DNA from: Gracilaria domingensis
Taxonomy: Eukaryota; Rhodophyta; Florideophyceae; Gracilariales; Gracilariaceae
Direction of reading: 5' to 3'
NCBI GenBank assembly: GCA_022539475.1
Contig: VCMS01000108.1
Span: 156,399 to 220,398, forward strand
DNA: 64,000 nucleotides
This document shows, piece by piece, positions 43,801 through 51,457 of the stretch. How positions within the stretch are numbered: position 1 is the stretch's first letter; every line of letters starts with the position of its first letter. The position numbers and the translations under genes were made by a program. Under the pieces are notes generated by a model. That model did no database searches and was not told the origin of the DNA. It saw nothing but the letters and a program-made list of their open reading frames with translations.

Positions 43801-44735
43801 ATCCGGTACTGATTGAGGTTCACCTTTGGTACCTTCTGACGAATTTGTCTGTACGTCTTGCTCCGAGTGGGTGTCCCTTGTGTTCCAGACCGCTCGCCAG
43901 AAACACTTGAACGTGCCATTCTTGCGGATAGAAGCACAACGTCATCGTCCTGCTGCTCCGCAGTTTCTGGTGCAGTTTGGGGTACAGATGGACCAGCTCC
44001 TTGCGCGGATTGCGCATCCGCGTCTGGAAGGGGACCTTTTATGATCTCATCTTCCTCTTCTTGCACAGCCTTTCGGTGCTGAACCGTCTGTTTCGACGCA
44101 GAAGTTCCCCTTGTGTCGACGGTCTGATTCATCGCAGAAGATGCCCTTTTCGACGCAGTGGGCTTCGTAGCGGAGGTAGACTTTGTTTGACCTGTCTGCT
44201 TCGTAGCTGGGAATGCTCTCGTCTCCATAGACCGCTTCGTAACAGAAGACGGACCTGCCCGCGGAGGTGCTACTGATGCGCTATCTCTCGGTGTTGATGA
44301 ATTTCGAATTGGCTCCGTGCGGCTTGTCGGCGTCATCACCTCACTCATAGCGCTCACCGTTCCCCGCTTGGACGCCGGAATGCTGGCTGCCACCGGTTCC
44401 ATCATTTTCTCATCCCAAGGAGCGGCCGTCCGGAGATCCTGGATGTATTGTGGAAGATCCAGGCCCTCCGCGCGGTAAGGGTAGAACGTCTGACCGCTTC
44501 GACTGATGAGAATATTATGAACCACCACAAGATCTGGGTCCAATTGCTTCCCGTGCAGCTCGCGGCGTAGAACACATCCAATTCCATGCAACAACGCTTC
44601 CCCGACTATCACCTTTCCTTCATTCTTAATATCCATCTGCAGAGAAACCCGCATTCCACCTTGCAATGATCGAGTGCTCCGCCGAGTGCGAGGAGTCACG
44701 CTTTGCGTACGCTTTCGAACACGAGTTGGCTTCAT
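40845..44735 (-). CDS. ParB-like domain plus 2OG-Fe(II) dioxygenase, 1296 aa
   Basis: A single uninterrupted frame of 3.9 kb. The N-terminus is basic. Residues about 165-225 are a Thr/Ser/Lys-rich tandem repeat (ATKQT-type). A ParB/sulfiredoxin-like domain lies at about 315-400: SKRHVEALVKSMEERGILQS, then CFIVDGLHRPKAIQYL, matching the DGxHR box. A Ser/Arg linker carries a basic nuclear localisation stretch (PPKKKRRKTF, about 730). The C-terminal part (about 960-1225) is dioxygenase-like: LRQNGYCVLDGFATDNG, the metal-binding HxD in QTLHTDFSG (about 1118), the distal His in GRGDVTHAG (about 1190) and an Arg in LVRYHMYM (about 1214). The tail is acidic. Such enzymes oxidise DNA, RNA or protein; the substrate here is unknown. 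It diverges from the methyltransferase gene at 45675 over a mirrored promoter. Confidence 0.82.
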   Translation of the reverse strand: MKPTRVRKRTQSVTPRTRRSTRSLQGGMRVSLQMDIKNEGKVIVGEALLHGIGCVLRRELHGKQLDPDLVVVHNILISRSGQTFYPYRAEGLDLPQYIQDLRTAAPWDEKMMEPVAASIPASKRGTVSAMSEVMTPTSRTEPIRNSSTPRDSASVAPPRAGPSSVTKRSMETRAFPATKQTGQTKSTSATKPTASKRASSAMNQTVDTRGTSASKQTVQHRKAVQEEEDEIIKGPLPDADAQSAQGAGPSVPQTAPETAEQQDDDVVLLSARMARSSVSGERSGTQGTPTRSKTYRQIRQKVPKVNLNQYRMVVVTVDITLVDTPPNLLRGVSKRHVEALVKSMEERGILQSMGSPVVALQDATTGERDTDKGRLTKKCFIVDGLHRPKAIQYLAATGAPKRKRLATFWRCNLLIRRDGRPIGMKELLCVASYLNESTSTMRRMMFRDKIHSIVSVVAILIEDVEEVTPADVDPAEVTEVLKESQLIGTVQERQYLRYANVALQLMSREGMLAHFEDICESVSDIGLTRLSHTPLYVLDAEEFSFILDCLQMFLLKGKSTKTKQWKSFEEVRGFFYDRAVSLFRAARAVRNELNEEESMEAFLKRKVSLSAPSNEDDVEDPDNNAVVYQFLLGQVVNFNTLPRVRSRTNSIRTATTSVQNRLRTMLKVIPPPAPVKQSVTRRRTPTAAAAASASEEGEPRRSARERAQVSYREIEYGRNRGAIEVLDSSEEEQWAPPKKKRRKTFTKQMRSTLNSMTPDDLMSQLNKHVLRRRSMKVQFVALGERANAENAGSSAFVDDEELLSVTVPRVVTVEKDAAPDDQQETGGGSFDDELPTALPESEEHGLVRRDPYDGPPNQSWCGYVRLRPQGWQGKNVIEHKDPWLRVNHLPKAHRSELLSVSNLRDVHHLVFWHAARTEHRLRAETFGMQYPRTRPTGMDDEEVLWVAAKEHDEFGQMFFARMQAELRQNGYCVLDGFATDNGVPKWEELEDVREFGDVSGKLVDFFENEYGAMPDIRKGEEQKSFVQIINDDEGWKDGSDGPFERRVMSTRWGTVEKPEDDEELRWVVRSRALLDVRMGTIAAALGLWDNEREAVKMYTPRTGGRFLGTTRKCKRQTLHTDFSGLVRKETMNTGNPGYFVMASGKEGFPLWVSAGSHQLVGMNNQQLRVMSEVYPAKKIIIPPYSVFVGRGDVTHAGASRKDKVDRPESMDLLVRYHMYMVPEGYAQPNAVHQVQDFRPTFVNGDEEEEAEDELLSDKEGGAVDMEEDQVVVEIGVEAETGRTEVLESSSDDDLPI
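44060..44240 (-). repeat. Coding minisatellite in the ParB/dioxygenase gene
   Basis: Imperfect ~45-nt repeats encode units like ATKQTGQTKSTSATKPT and NQTVDTRGTSASKQTV. Confidence 0.65.
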
Positions 44736-44799
44736 GTTGAACAGCTATTGCAGTGAAAGGTGTATATCAACAATACGCTCGCTCTGGACGATACAAGAA

Positions 44800-44904
44800 C
44801 GGAGGCCAGCCTTTAAATGGCGACTTACGCTGGGCACCCTCGCTTTCGGCAGCTCCTCCCAGCGCACTGCCATTCTCATCCGTGTCCTGTCCGTGGCCGC
44901 TCGT
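44800..44904 (-). promoter_or_regulatory. Mirrored promoter-proximal repeat, left copy
   Basis: About 105 bp, near-identical to the inverted copy at 45560-45661. In the direction of the minus-strand gene it contains GCCGAAAGCGAGGGTGCCCA, then GCGTAAGTCGCCATTTAAAG, and ends about 65 bp before that gene's ATG at 44735. ATTTAAA is TATA-like. Confidence 0.75.
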
Positions 44905-45094
44905 ACGCTGATTGTACGCTTTAGAGTCGTGGAGTTCGCGCAATGATGACTCACGCGAGCAATGGTCGCGCTCTCTAATCATGCTCTTCAAATGCTTTGC
45001 ATAGTAGTCAAGAGTACACTCATTCACTTTCATGTACAGCCTACTCCCGCCACTACACGTGGACTGCGGGGCAAACGTACCGGCGGCCGGGTGT

Positions 45095-45424
45095 AGCGAA
45101 ATCACTGCAGGGCGACGTGTTTTGGGAGGTCCCAGGAAGGCGCCGGAATGTGGCCAGAACGTGCCCGCGGGCGGGGGGGGGGTCGGTCGTGTTAGGGTAG
45201 GTACATTAACACGACCGGACCCCCCAGCCCGCGGGCATAAAATCGCACATTTTTCAAAAAATCGCCCAAAACGTGCCCGCGGGCGGGGGGGTCCGGTCGT
45301 GTTAGGGTACCTACCCTAACACGACCGACACCCCCCGCCCGCGGGCACGTTCTGGCCGCATTCTGGCACCCTCCGGAGACCTCCCAAAACACTCCTTCCG
45401 GCACTTCCGGCAGTGATTTCGCTG
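45095..45424. mobile_element. GC-rich foldback element between the divergent genes
   Basis: Outer arms AGCGAAATCACTGC (45095) and its complement ending at 45424 continue inward through TTTTGGGAGGTC and CCAGAACGTGCCCGCGGGCG on both sides. Inside are two further hairpins (about 45168-45237 and 45278-45350), each built from CCCGCGGGCGGGGGG and GTCGGTCGTGTTAGGG with their complements. A short ATAAAATCGCACATTTTTC spacer joins them. No proteins. A decayed relative lies at 59350-59770. Confidence 0.8.
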
Positions 45425-45559
45425 TACACGCCGTGCACATATATCGAACTAGAGAAAACTAGCGCTTCACACCCACTTCATCCGCGACTTTTTGCACAAT
45501 ACGCGACCTTTGCAATAGCTCCGAATCGCGGCGTGGCCGACACGCGACGCTATTGCACC

Positions 45560-45661
45560 GAGCGGACACGGACACGGACGAGACTGGCAGTTCGGTGGGA
45601 GGAGCTGCCGAAAGCGAGGGTGCCCAGCGTAAGTCGCCATTTAAAGGCTCGCCTCCGTTGT
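45560..45661 (+). promoter_or_regulatory. Mirrored promoter-proximal repeat, right copy
   Basis: Inverted partner of 44800-44904. It reads GCCGAAAGCGAGGGTGCCCA, then GCGTAAGTCGCCATTTAAAG, and ends 13 bp before the ATG of the methyltransferase gene at 45675. It probably contains the core promoter or 5' leader shared by both genes. Confidence 0.75.
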
Positions 45662-45674
45662 TTACGCTGAAGCG

Positions 45675-48053
45675 ATGGATTCCACCGATGATGGAGAGGA
45701 GATACATCCTATCGACATGAGTGCTCCGCCTCCGGCGTTCCATGCATATGTCAGACTTTTCTTGGTTCTTCGCGATGCTTTGGCAAACAGCGATGGAGGC
45801 CCTGATCGGCCACGGGACGTGGGGTTTAGAGGGCTAATAGAGTTCTGCGCCGAGAACTATAAGGATATTCCGGAGGCAAGGAAGATGTTTGAGGAGGCCT
45901 CTAACTCCAAGAACCTGCAGAACTTGACACTGCAACAGCTGCGAAAGAGTGTTGTGAATAACAAACCTGTGGAGCAACGATATCTTGTGACGAAGCTTCT
46001 TGACAAGAAGGACGGTGATGAGGACCAGAGACTGCGCGATTTTTTCCTTCTCTCTATGGATATGGGTATATACCTACCGGTGCGATGCCTGGTTGGTTAT
46101 TTCATGACCAGGAGAAAGCAGGTTCTAAAGACGACAGTGTTCATCCCACCAACAGCTGTGAACCCATTTGAGGTCATTATATACTTATCATACCTCGACC
46201 ACATAATGGGAGAGAACGACAACATCAGAATGATGAAGAAGAAACAACCGAAAAAGAAACGAAAAGTGAACCATGCACCATCTGTGTACATACCCACTTT
46301 TGCGTCGTTCTCCAAAGACAACTGTGATCGACTGGGATTCGCTATCAGTGAGGTCGTATGGGCATGGAGTTGTTTTGCGGCTCATCTTGGATACACGAAC
46401 GTTGAGCACATGGTGAAACCATACATTTACATGAATATGCAGACGTTGAAGTATACAGCGCTAGAGACACGGGAGTATGGTTATGCCCCGCCGAGCCAGA
46501 GTACTCGATTCAACACACAGGATGTGCCACAGAGCAGTACTAGTGGATCGGTGGAGATCTTGAGTGATGAATGCGATACAAACCTGCGAATACTGGCTAA
46601 GGAGTTTTTGACAGATCTCGAAACCATATGCACCCACGATAGCCTCTATAGCTTACGGGTTGATCAGATGAGGAACTGGATAGAGTTTTCGGGGATACGG
46701 ATGGATACCGTATCTGGTTCTGACTCCGGTGAGTTGCCTGCTCGATTTCAGAAGTTTTCGGAGTTGCTATGGAAACCGATACAGGATATGCGTCATGCGG
46801 CAGGGTTCCATGTCGGCATTCAGGCGAAACCTGATATTGAACTGACGAAAACCCCTAAAACTTCCGGTAAGGCCGAACCTTCTTCGACCAAGTCTGCCCC
46901 ACCCCCACCTCGTCGAGAGTATATGAACCTCGTGAGCTCCGATAGCGACTACTTCGAGAAGCCGGTGAATCTTGCGGAGCATGAATCTCGGGTTGCCAGT
47001 TACAACTTCCAAAAGACTGGTATTGAGCCGCCCATGAAGGGGATATCCACTCTCCTTCGAATGAATATGGACAAGGTGTGGAAGGGGACGAGAAAGTCAT
47101 ACTTTGTAGCGTACAACTGTGACATGAAGGACCTGAGGCACACACACGAAACATTTGTGAATCAGAGTGAGATTTTATGGGGTGAGGCACAGCTTGTCCT
47201 AACAGACCCTCCTTTTAACACCCGAAGGAAGAGGAACAAACGGAATAGTGCTCACGATGTCTTCAGTGAGGATGACATGATCCGTACGGCTGACTTAATA
47301 AGTTCAGCGCTTCGGTCAGGTGGGCACTTCATCATATTCTGTGCCATGGTACAGTTTCATGTTTGGCACAGGATACTCTCGGAAAAGGCGAGTACGAGAG
47401 ATGACACTGGAAGCGAAGGTAAGCCAGAACTCATTCCTTCGTTTAAAGTGGATGGGAATCCACTGATGTTCATCCGGGATCGAAGTAATGTTGGAGGGAA
47501 TCCACGAAAGTTTGGGATACAGCCCGTAACGGAGTACGCCGTTCATGGGGTGAAGCGTGGATTGCGACCATCCGAGGAAGCCAGTCTTACTCCATTTGAG
47601 GAGAACAATTTCATTCCTTTTACCTTCCCGGCTAACAGGAATGTAATTGACCGGGTGCCAAAACCGAGAGCGCGGGAGTGGTTGACATGGAAGGTAAATG
47701 AACCAGGTAGTTCAGTACCAAGTGGGCAGTACATAAGACCGGAGCAGAAGTCCAGGGAGTTGATGAAGCAGTTGATATTTCGGTTCACAAGACCGAGAGA
47801 TCTTGTCATGGACATGTTCGCGGGAACTTTTTCTACGGGTATGGCGTGCCTATCGCTGACAATGCATAGGAAGTTCTTGGGGTGCGAGAAGAATAGGCCA
47901 TGTTTCAACCATGCAAAGCACCATGTAACGACTCTTATGGCCGAAGTTCTTCGCGGGGGGAAGAATGACATCGTGGTTGAACAGGAGGTGGTGGATGCTG
48001 CTTCAACGACTTACGAACGGGTTCCACATCGGGACCGAGGTCGGCTTGAATAG
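45675..48053 (+). CDS. Beta-class DNA amino-methyltransferase (DPPF type), 792 aa
   Basis: The N-terminal ~490 residues are unrecognised, apart from a nuclear localisation sequence PKKKRKV near residue 193. The methyltransferase follows with motifs in beta-class order. Motif IV is LTDPPFNTRR (about 510-515), then GGHFIIFCAMVQFHVW, then a variable region. Motif I comes late as DMFAGTFSTGMACLSL (about 713-728), with FLGCEKN after it. DPPY/F enzymes transfer methyl from S-adenosylmethionine to the exocyclic amine of adenine or cytosine, so 6mA or 4mC is expected. The AdoMet loop FAGTFSTG is intact. The frame ends in TAG (48051-48053), but the same frame stays open into the SET region 34 bp on. 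Confidence 0.85.
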   Translation: MDSTDDGEEIHPIDMSAPPPAFHAYVRLFLVLRDALANSDGGPDRPRDVGFRGLIEFCAENYKDIPEARKMFEEASNSKNLQNLTLQQLRKSVVNNKPVEQRYLVTKLLDKKDGDEDQRLRDFFLLSMDMGIYLPVRCLVGYFMTRRKQVLKTTVFIPPTAVNPFEVIIYLSYLDHIMGENDNIRMMKKKQPKKKRKVNHAPSVYIPTFASFSKDNCDRLGFAISEVVWAWSCFAAHLGYTNVEHMVKPYIYMNMQTLKYTALETREYGYAPPSQSTRFNTQDVPQSSTSGSVEILSDECDTNLRILAKEFLTDLETICTHDSLYSLRVDQMRNWIEFSGIRMDTVSGSDSGELPARFQKFSELLWKPIQDMRHAAGFHVGIQAKPDIELTKTPKTSGKAEPSSTKSAPPPPRREYMNLVSSDSDYFEKPVNLAEHESRVASYNFQKTGIEPPMKGISTLLRMNMDKVWKGTRKSYFVAYNCDMKDLRHTHETFVNQSEILWGEAQLVLTDPPFNTRRKRNKRNSAHDVFSEDDMIRTADLISSALRSGGHFIIFCAMVQFHVWHRILSEKASTRDDTGSEGKPELIPSFKVDGNPLMFIRDRSNVGGNPRKFGIQPVTEYAVHGVKRGLRPSEEASLTPFEENNFIPFTFPANRNVIDRVPKPRAREWLTWKVNEPGSSVPSGQYIRPEQKSRELMKQLIFRFTRPRDLVMDMFAGTFSTGMACLSLTMHRKFLGCEKNRPCFNHAKHHVTTLMAEVLRGGKNDIVVEQEVVDAASTTYERVPHRDRGRLE

Positions 48054-48086
48054 GAGGCTCCATTTGGATACCCCCAGTACCAAGTG

Positions 48087-48812
48087 ATGCCTGCTCATAT
48101 TACTCAGTTTCTAGGAAGATACTGGAAGGACTGGGAGTTTTTCAACAAGTGTGGAGAGCATACTGTAGATCTTTGGGACGAGAAGTACCGAGGAGCTCTG
48201 AATCTAATGGATATGCATATGCTGTTGACTGTTGAAGCCAATCGCTATCGCTTACATGTAGCATCATCTAAGATTCGACATCCCCGTGCTGGTATGGGGG
48301 TGTTCACGGAACATAAGATATTGACTGGGGAAACTATCTGTCATTTTTATGGAACTTTGGTATACACGGATCTGACGAACTGGAAGGAAAGACACTTAAC
48401 GTCTGGAAGTGACTGTCTCGGAGCAACTCCAGTGCGGTACAAGTTGTTTTCTATGATGGTCACTGTGACTGGTTCGGAGTTTCTGCACCTGAGAAACAGA
48501 CCAGGATAGGCTCAGGATAGAAAGGAGAGCGAAGTGTACATTGTCCCGGCGCCTTTTTGTATCGGGGGGTACATTAACGACGCCGGATATCATGCCGGGG
48601 ATCCCGATTTATCGCAGCCCCGGTCAAACAGGACTCGAAGTGCCAATGTGCAGATGGTGGAAGCGAAGTCCGTGATTCAGTTTAAGTCGCACCTTTCTAA
48701 CTATGCTCTACTTCGTTGTAGAGCAGTAAGAGATATTGAGAGAGGCGAAGAGTTGTATTTCAACTACGGAGAGCATTACGCCTGGGACTGGGCTCTGACA
48801 TTGGAGCAATAG
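48087..48812 (+). pseudogene. SET-domain protein, one in-frame amber codon
   Basis: In the same frame as the methyltransferase. SET landmarks are present: RAGMGVFTEHKILTGETICH (N-terminal SET strand), IVPAPFCIGGYINDAGYHAG (the NHS/INDA-like box), NYALLRCRAVRDIERGEELY and FNYGEHYAW (the GEEL-Y-YG end). SET proteins methylate lysines, usually in histones. TAG at 48507-48509 splits the domain (RNRPG, stop, AQDRKES). Together with the TAG at 48051 this suggests an ancestral methyltransferase-SET fusion interrupted by two amber codons, or translational readthrough. I mark it as a pseudogene provisionally. Confidence 0.72.
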
Positions 48813-48994
48813 ATGAGTTCAGTACCGAATAGAAAGTAAATATGCTTGTGAATGTTGCACCTGCCTGCAATACGCGTTGTTGTACATGTACACTGGAGCT
48901 CTTCATCTGTAACGGCGATATTTGCGACCCATTGGGCACCTCAAATTCCTAAAAAGCAGGAACTGCGGAGTCTCCCGAAATATCTGAACCATGC

Positions 48995-49024
48995 ACCCCC
49001 CCCCCCCCACCCCCTCCCCCCCCC
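48995..49024. repeat. Poly-C tract
   Basis: About 30 nt of C broken by one A and one T. It lies in the 250-bp spacer between the SET region and the next gene. Confidence 0.9.
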
Positions 49025-49061
49025 AACAATTTCGTTTCATTACCCCGTTTATCTCCACAAC

Positions 49062-49924
49062 ATGGGTATAACGCCGAGAAAGCGAAGTAGGACGCAGTGC
49101 AACAAGAGTGGACAGAAGAAGAGAAGAGCATCGGATGATACGAATCAGGCTACAGGCACCCCACTTCCTAAACGAAAGTCGTCCTCGACGAAGGAGAGAG
49201 TCAGTCGGCGTCCTTCTACAGTACTCTCTCGCCTATCTCGCAGCGGAGTGTCTTCCCGGATTGCGCCAAGAATTTGTGGATCAGCGAACGATGTCGTGCC
49301 GTCAACTGCCGATAATGTAAATCGTGCATCTGTCTCTGCTCCTCAAGAAGATGGGGTAACTCGGCCCAGCGGGTCAGGACAGGAGGGCATGACAACTGGA
49401 ACTGAAGAGGTTCGTATGACACCAAAACCTTCATGTCCCCGTCCGATATCGAAGACCGGAGCTATGGGGCGCGGGTTACGCCGCCCAGTGGATCTGGACA
49501 ACAAGGGACAATGACGAGAAGTCGTGAGAGCCCTAGTATATTAAGATCGTCACGTCCCTCCCTGTCTTCTAGAACGGGGGCCGCTATGAATTGTATTATG
49601 CCTCGCAATGGGTCCGGACAAGGGAGAAAGACAATAAGAAATCGAGAGACAACTGAGAGACGAGTTACTTTTCGACCTTCCCCTCTTTCCAGAACGGGGG
49701 CCGTTGCAGCTCGTACAAGGCCCAATTCATCTGATATAGGATGCCATGGAGGAGGACAGACACGGGAGTTGGAGCTCGGAGCCGTGCCAAGGGTGGACAC
49801 CGAACGCCTGCAGCCTCTCGTGTCTAAGGGCATGGCACATGAGGATAGTTCCGATAACGAAATAACACCGAAACCTGCGGCATTACCAGGGCCTGTCGCC
49901 GAAGAGGCTAGGGAAATACCGTAA
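49062..49924 (+). pseudogene. Basic, repeat-containing N-terminal portion of the coiled-coil gene, frameshifted
   Basis: The ATG at 49062 (MGITPRKRSRTQ) opens a Lys/Arg/Ser-rich frame. A shift within the G-rich stretch near 49464-49472 moves the meaningful reading to the frame that runs to TAA at 49922. Three ~40-residue tandem repeats cross the shift: PSGSGQEGMTTGTEE, PSGSGQQGTMTRSRE and NGSGQGRKTIRNRE, each followed by an SRPxLSRTGA-like element. The repeats prove that both frames belong to one protein. The stop is in frame with the next gene, 30 bp downstream. Confidence 0.6.
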
Positions 49925-49954
49925 GATATCCACACTGGTGTGAATTCAACCTCT

Positions 49955-51457
49955 ATGAACAGACGTGATCTTTTAAATGAACTGAATTGCTTGAAAGAAA
50001 AGGTTAAGACGCTACAAGAGGACTTGATGGTTCGGGGTATTCTAGTGAAGGTCGCCGAAGAGCAGAGTACGGCTTTGAAAAAGAGGCTTGAAGAGAAGGA
50101 TCTAGTCATTGAAGGGCTAAGGGGGGCACTGAAACAGGAGGGAGATAGGAGTACACGTGCTGGTGAACCTGGGCAGACAGGTCGAAAGAAGCATAAAATT
50201 GAGGTGTGCGACGAGTTTCGAGGGGTTGCTCGAGCAGTGTATCACAACAAGCTGACGTGGGCAAGGAGAGAAACAAGTGAGCTATGGCTCGATGGTGAGT
50301 CGCTCACCCGAAATTGGGGAAACCGTGCCGAGAAGGTGGAAGACGCAACTGAGAGTGGGGAAGGGCTTATTGAGCCGGAGGAAGGTGGTTCATACATGGT
50401 TCCTAAAAACCCCGTGGAGCTCTTCGGCAGTTTTGGCATGTTCACACCGTCGGTAAAGGGGGTGCCAGATGCTTTGCTGAAGAAAATGGTTGAAAGCGAG
50501 TTGAAGAAGTTGAGCTGGGAAGGTATTAGAAAAGCATCTCTTACCGACACGTGTATACTGGAACTTTGTGCAGATATGTGCCTTAGGCAGAGAATGCGGC
50601 AGACCATGAGTGACTTCGTGGGCGTTCGGAAGAGAAATACGAGGGATAAACTATTTATGCTCCTGGGGTCCGATCTGATTTGGAGAAGAACAAAGCTGGT
50701 AGAAGAGAATTCTGACGAACTCACAATGCAGTTGAAGGAAGCGCAGGAGAACATACTGCGTCTTGACGAAAATGGTGTACCGAACACTTCATGGTGGAGA
50801 AAAGCCCCATTTGTTCGTCTAAAGTACTCCAATGCGAACAATGTCGAGGATATGCCGACGGAAGATCAAGACTTGTTCTTCCGAAACCGTGTCGGGGTAC
50901 AAGTACTGAAGGACTTTATTGGGTATGATGTGGAAGACAAGGATACGGGCACCTTTTTATATTGGACAATACTGTTGCTCGCACGTTTGGACGCTTGGGT
51001 GTTGACGGTTGTGAGCCTTCTAAGTACGGATGTGTCAAGGCGTGGCCAGAGACAGAAACTGTTTACAAAGAAGTTTGCCCAACTGCTAACTCTGTGTTTA
51101 AAGAATGTTCTGGGGGATGTTAGGCAATGTGTCTCGAGGACCAATTCCAGCGAGTTTCATAATTTTGGAACGACAACAGAAGATTGGACTAATGTTCTTG
51201 GTAATGACATGAGAGAGGCTACATTTGGATATCGAATGCCGTCGAACGGAAGACTTTACCTCACTGTGAAAGAACAATTTTTTATTGACAGTGTGAGCCG
51301 AAGATTGGGGTCTATTAGCGATTGTTTCGTTGGTGAATGCGAGGAAGGGGATATGGAGTTCAAGGAAATGGACATGAACGATTTCGAAAGTAGCACAGGA
51401 TCACAAGAAAAGGCACCACAAGGTGAACATGTAGAGGATGGAGCCCTTAATGTTTAA
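49955..51457 (+). CDS. Coiled-coil protein of the element, 500 aa, unknown
   Basis: ATG at 49955 (MNRRDLLNELNCLKEKVKTL). Residues 1-60 form a coiled coil with Leu and Lys heptads, then a basic patch (GRKKHKIEV). The rest is mixed alpha-helical, with a BEN- or BTB-free core I cannot assign (WWRKAPFVRLKYSNANNV, then YWTILLLARLDAWVLTVVSL). The tail is acidic. It is in the same frame as the repeat-rich segment upstream, separated only by TAA at 49922-49924. It may be a structural or DNA-binding protein of the element. It overlaps the 3' end of the convergent ORF by 4 bp. Confidence 0.6.
   Translation: MNRRDLLNELNCLKEKVKTLQEDLMVRGILVKVAEEQSTALKKRLEEKDLVIEGLRGALKQEGDRSTRAGEPGQTGRKKHKIEVCDEFRGVARAVYHNKLTWARRETSELWLDGESLTRNWGNRAEKVEDATESGEGLIEPEEGGSYMVPKNPVELFGSFGMFTPSVKGVPDALLKKMVESELKKLSWEGIRKASLTDTCILELCADMCLRQRMRQTMSDFVGVRKRNTRDKLFMLLGSDLIWRRTKLVEENSDELTMQLKEAQENILRLDENGVPNTSWWRKAPFVRLKYSNANNVEDMPTEDQDLFFRNRVGVQVLKDFIGYDVEDKDTGTFLYWTILLLARLDAWVLTVVSLLSTDVSRRGQRQKLFTKKFAQLLTLCLKNVLGDVRQCVSRTNSSEFHNFGTTTEDWTNVLGNDMREATFGYRMPSNGRLYLTVKEQFFIDSVSRRLGSISDCFVGECEEGDMEFKEMDMNDFESSTGSQEKAPQGEHVEDGALNV

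Noticed and set aside
45170-45350. TTAGGG-like motifs as telomeric sequence
   Set aside because: Single GTGTTAGGGTA units inside hairpin arms, not tandem arrays.
48051-48509. Genome-wide reassignment of TAG
   Set aside because: CSN1 ends with TAG at its natural C-terminus, so TAG is a normal stop here.
49921-49962. 42-nt intron removing the TAA before the coiled-coil gene
   Set aside because: It has GT...AG ends and keeps frame, but is much shorter than the one intron found here; a nonsense mutation is simpler.
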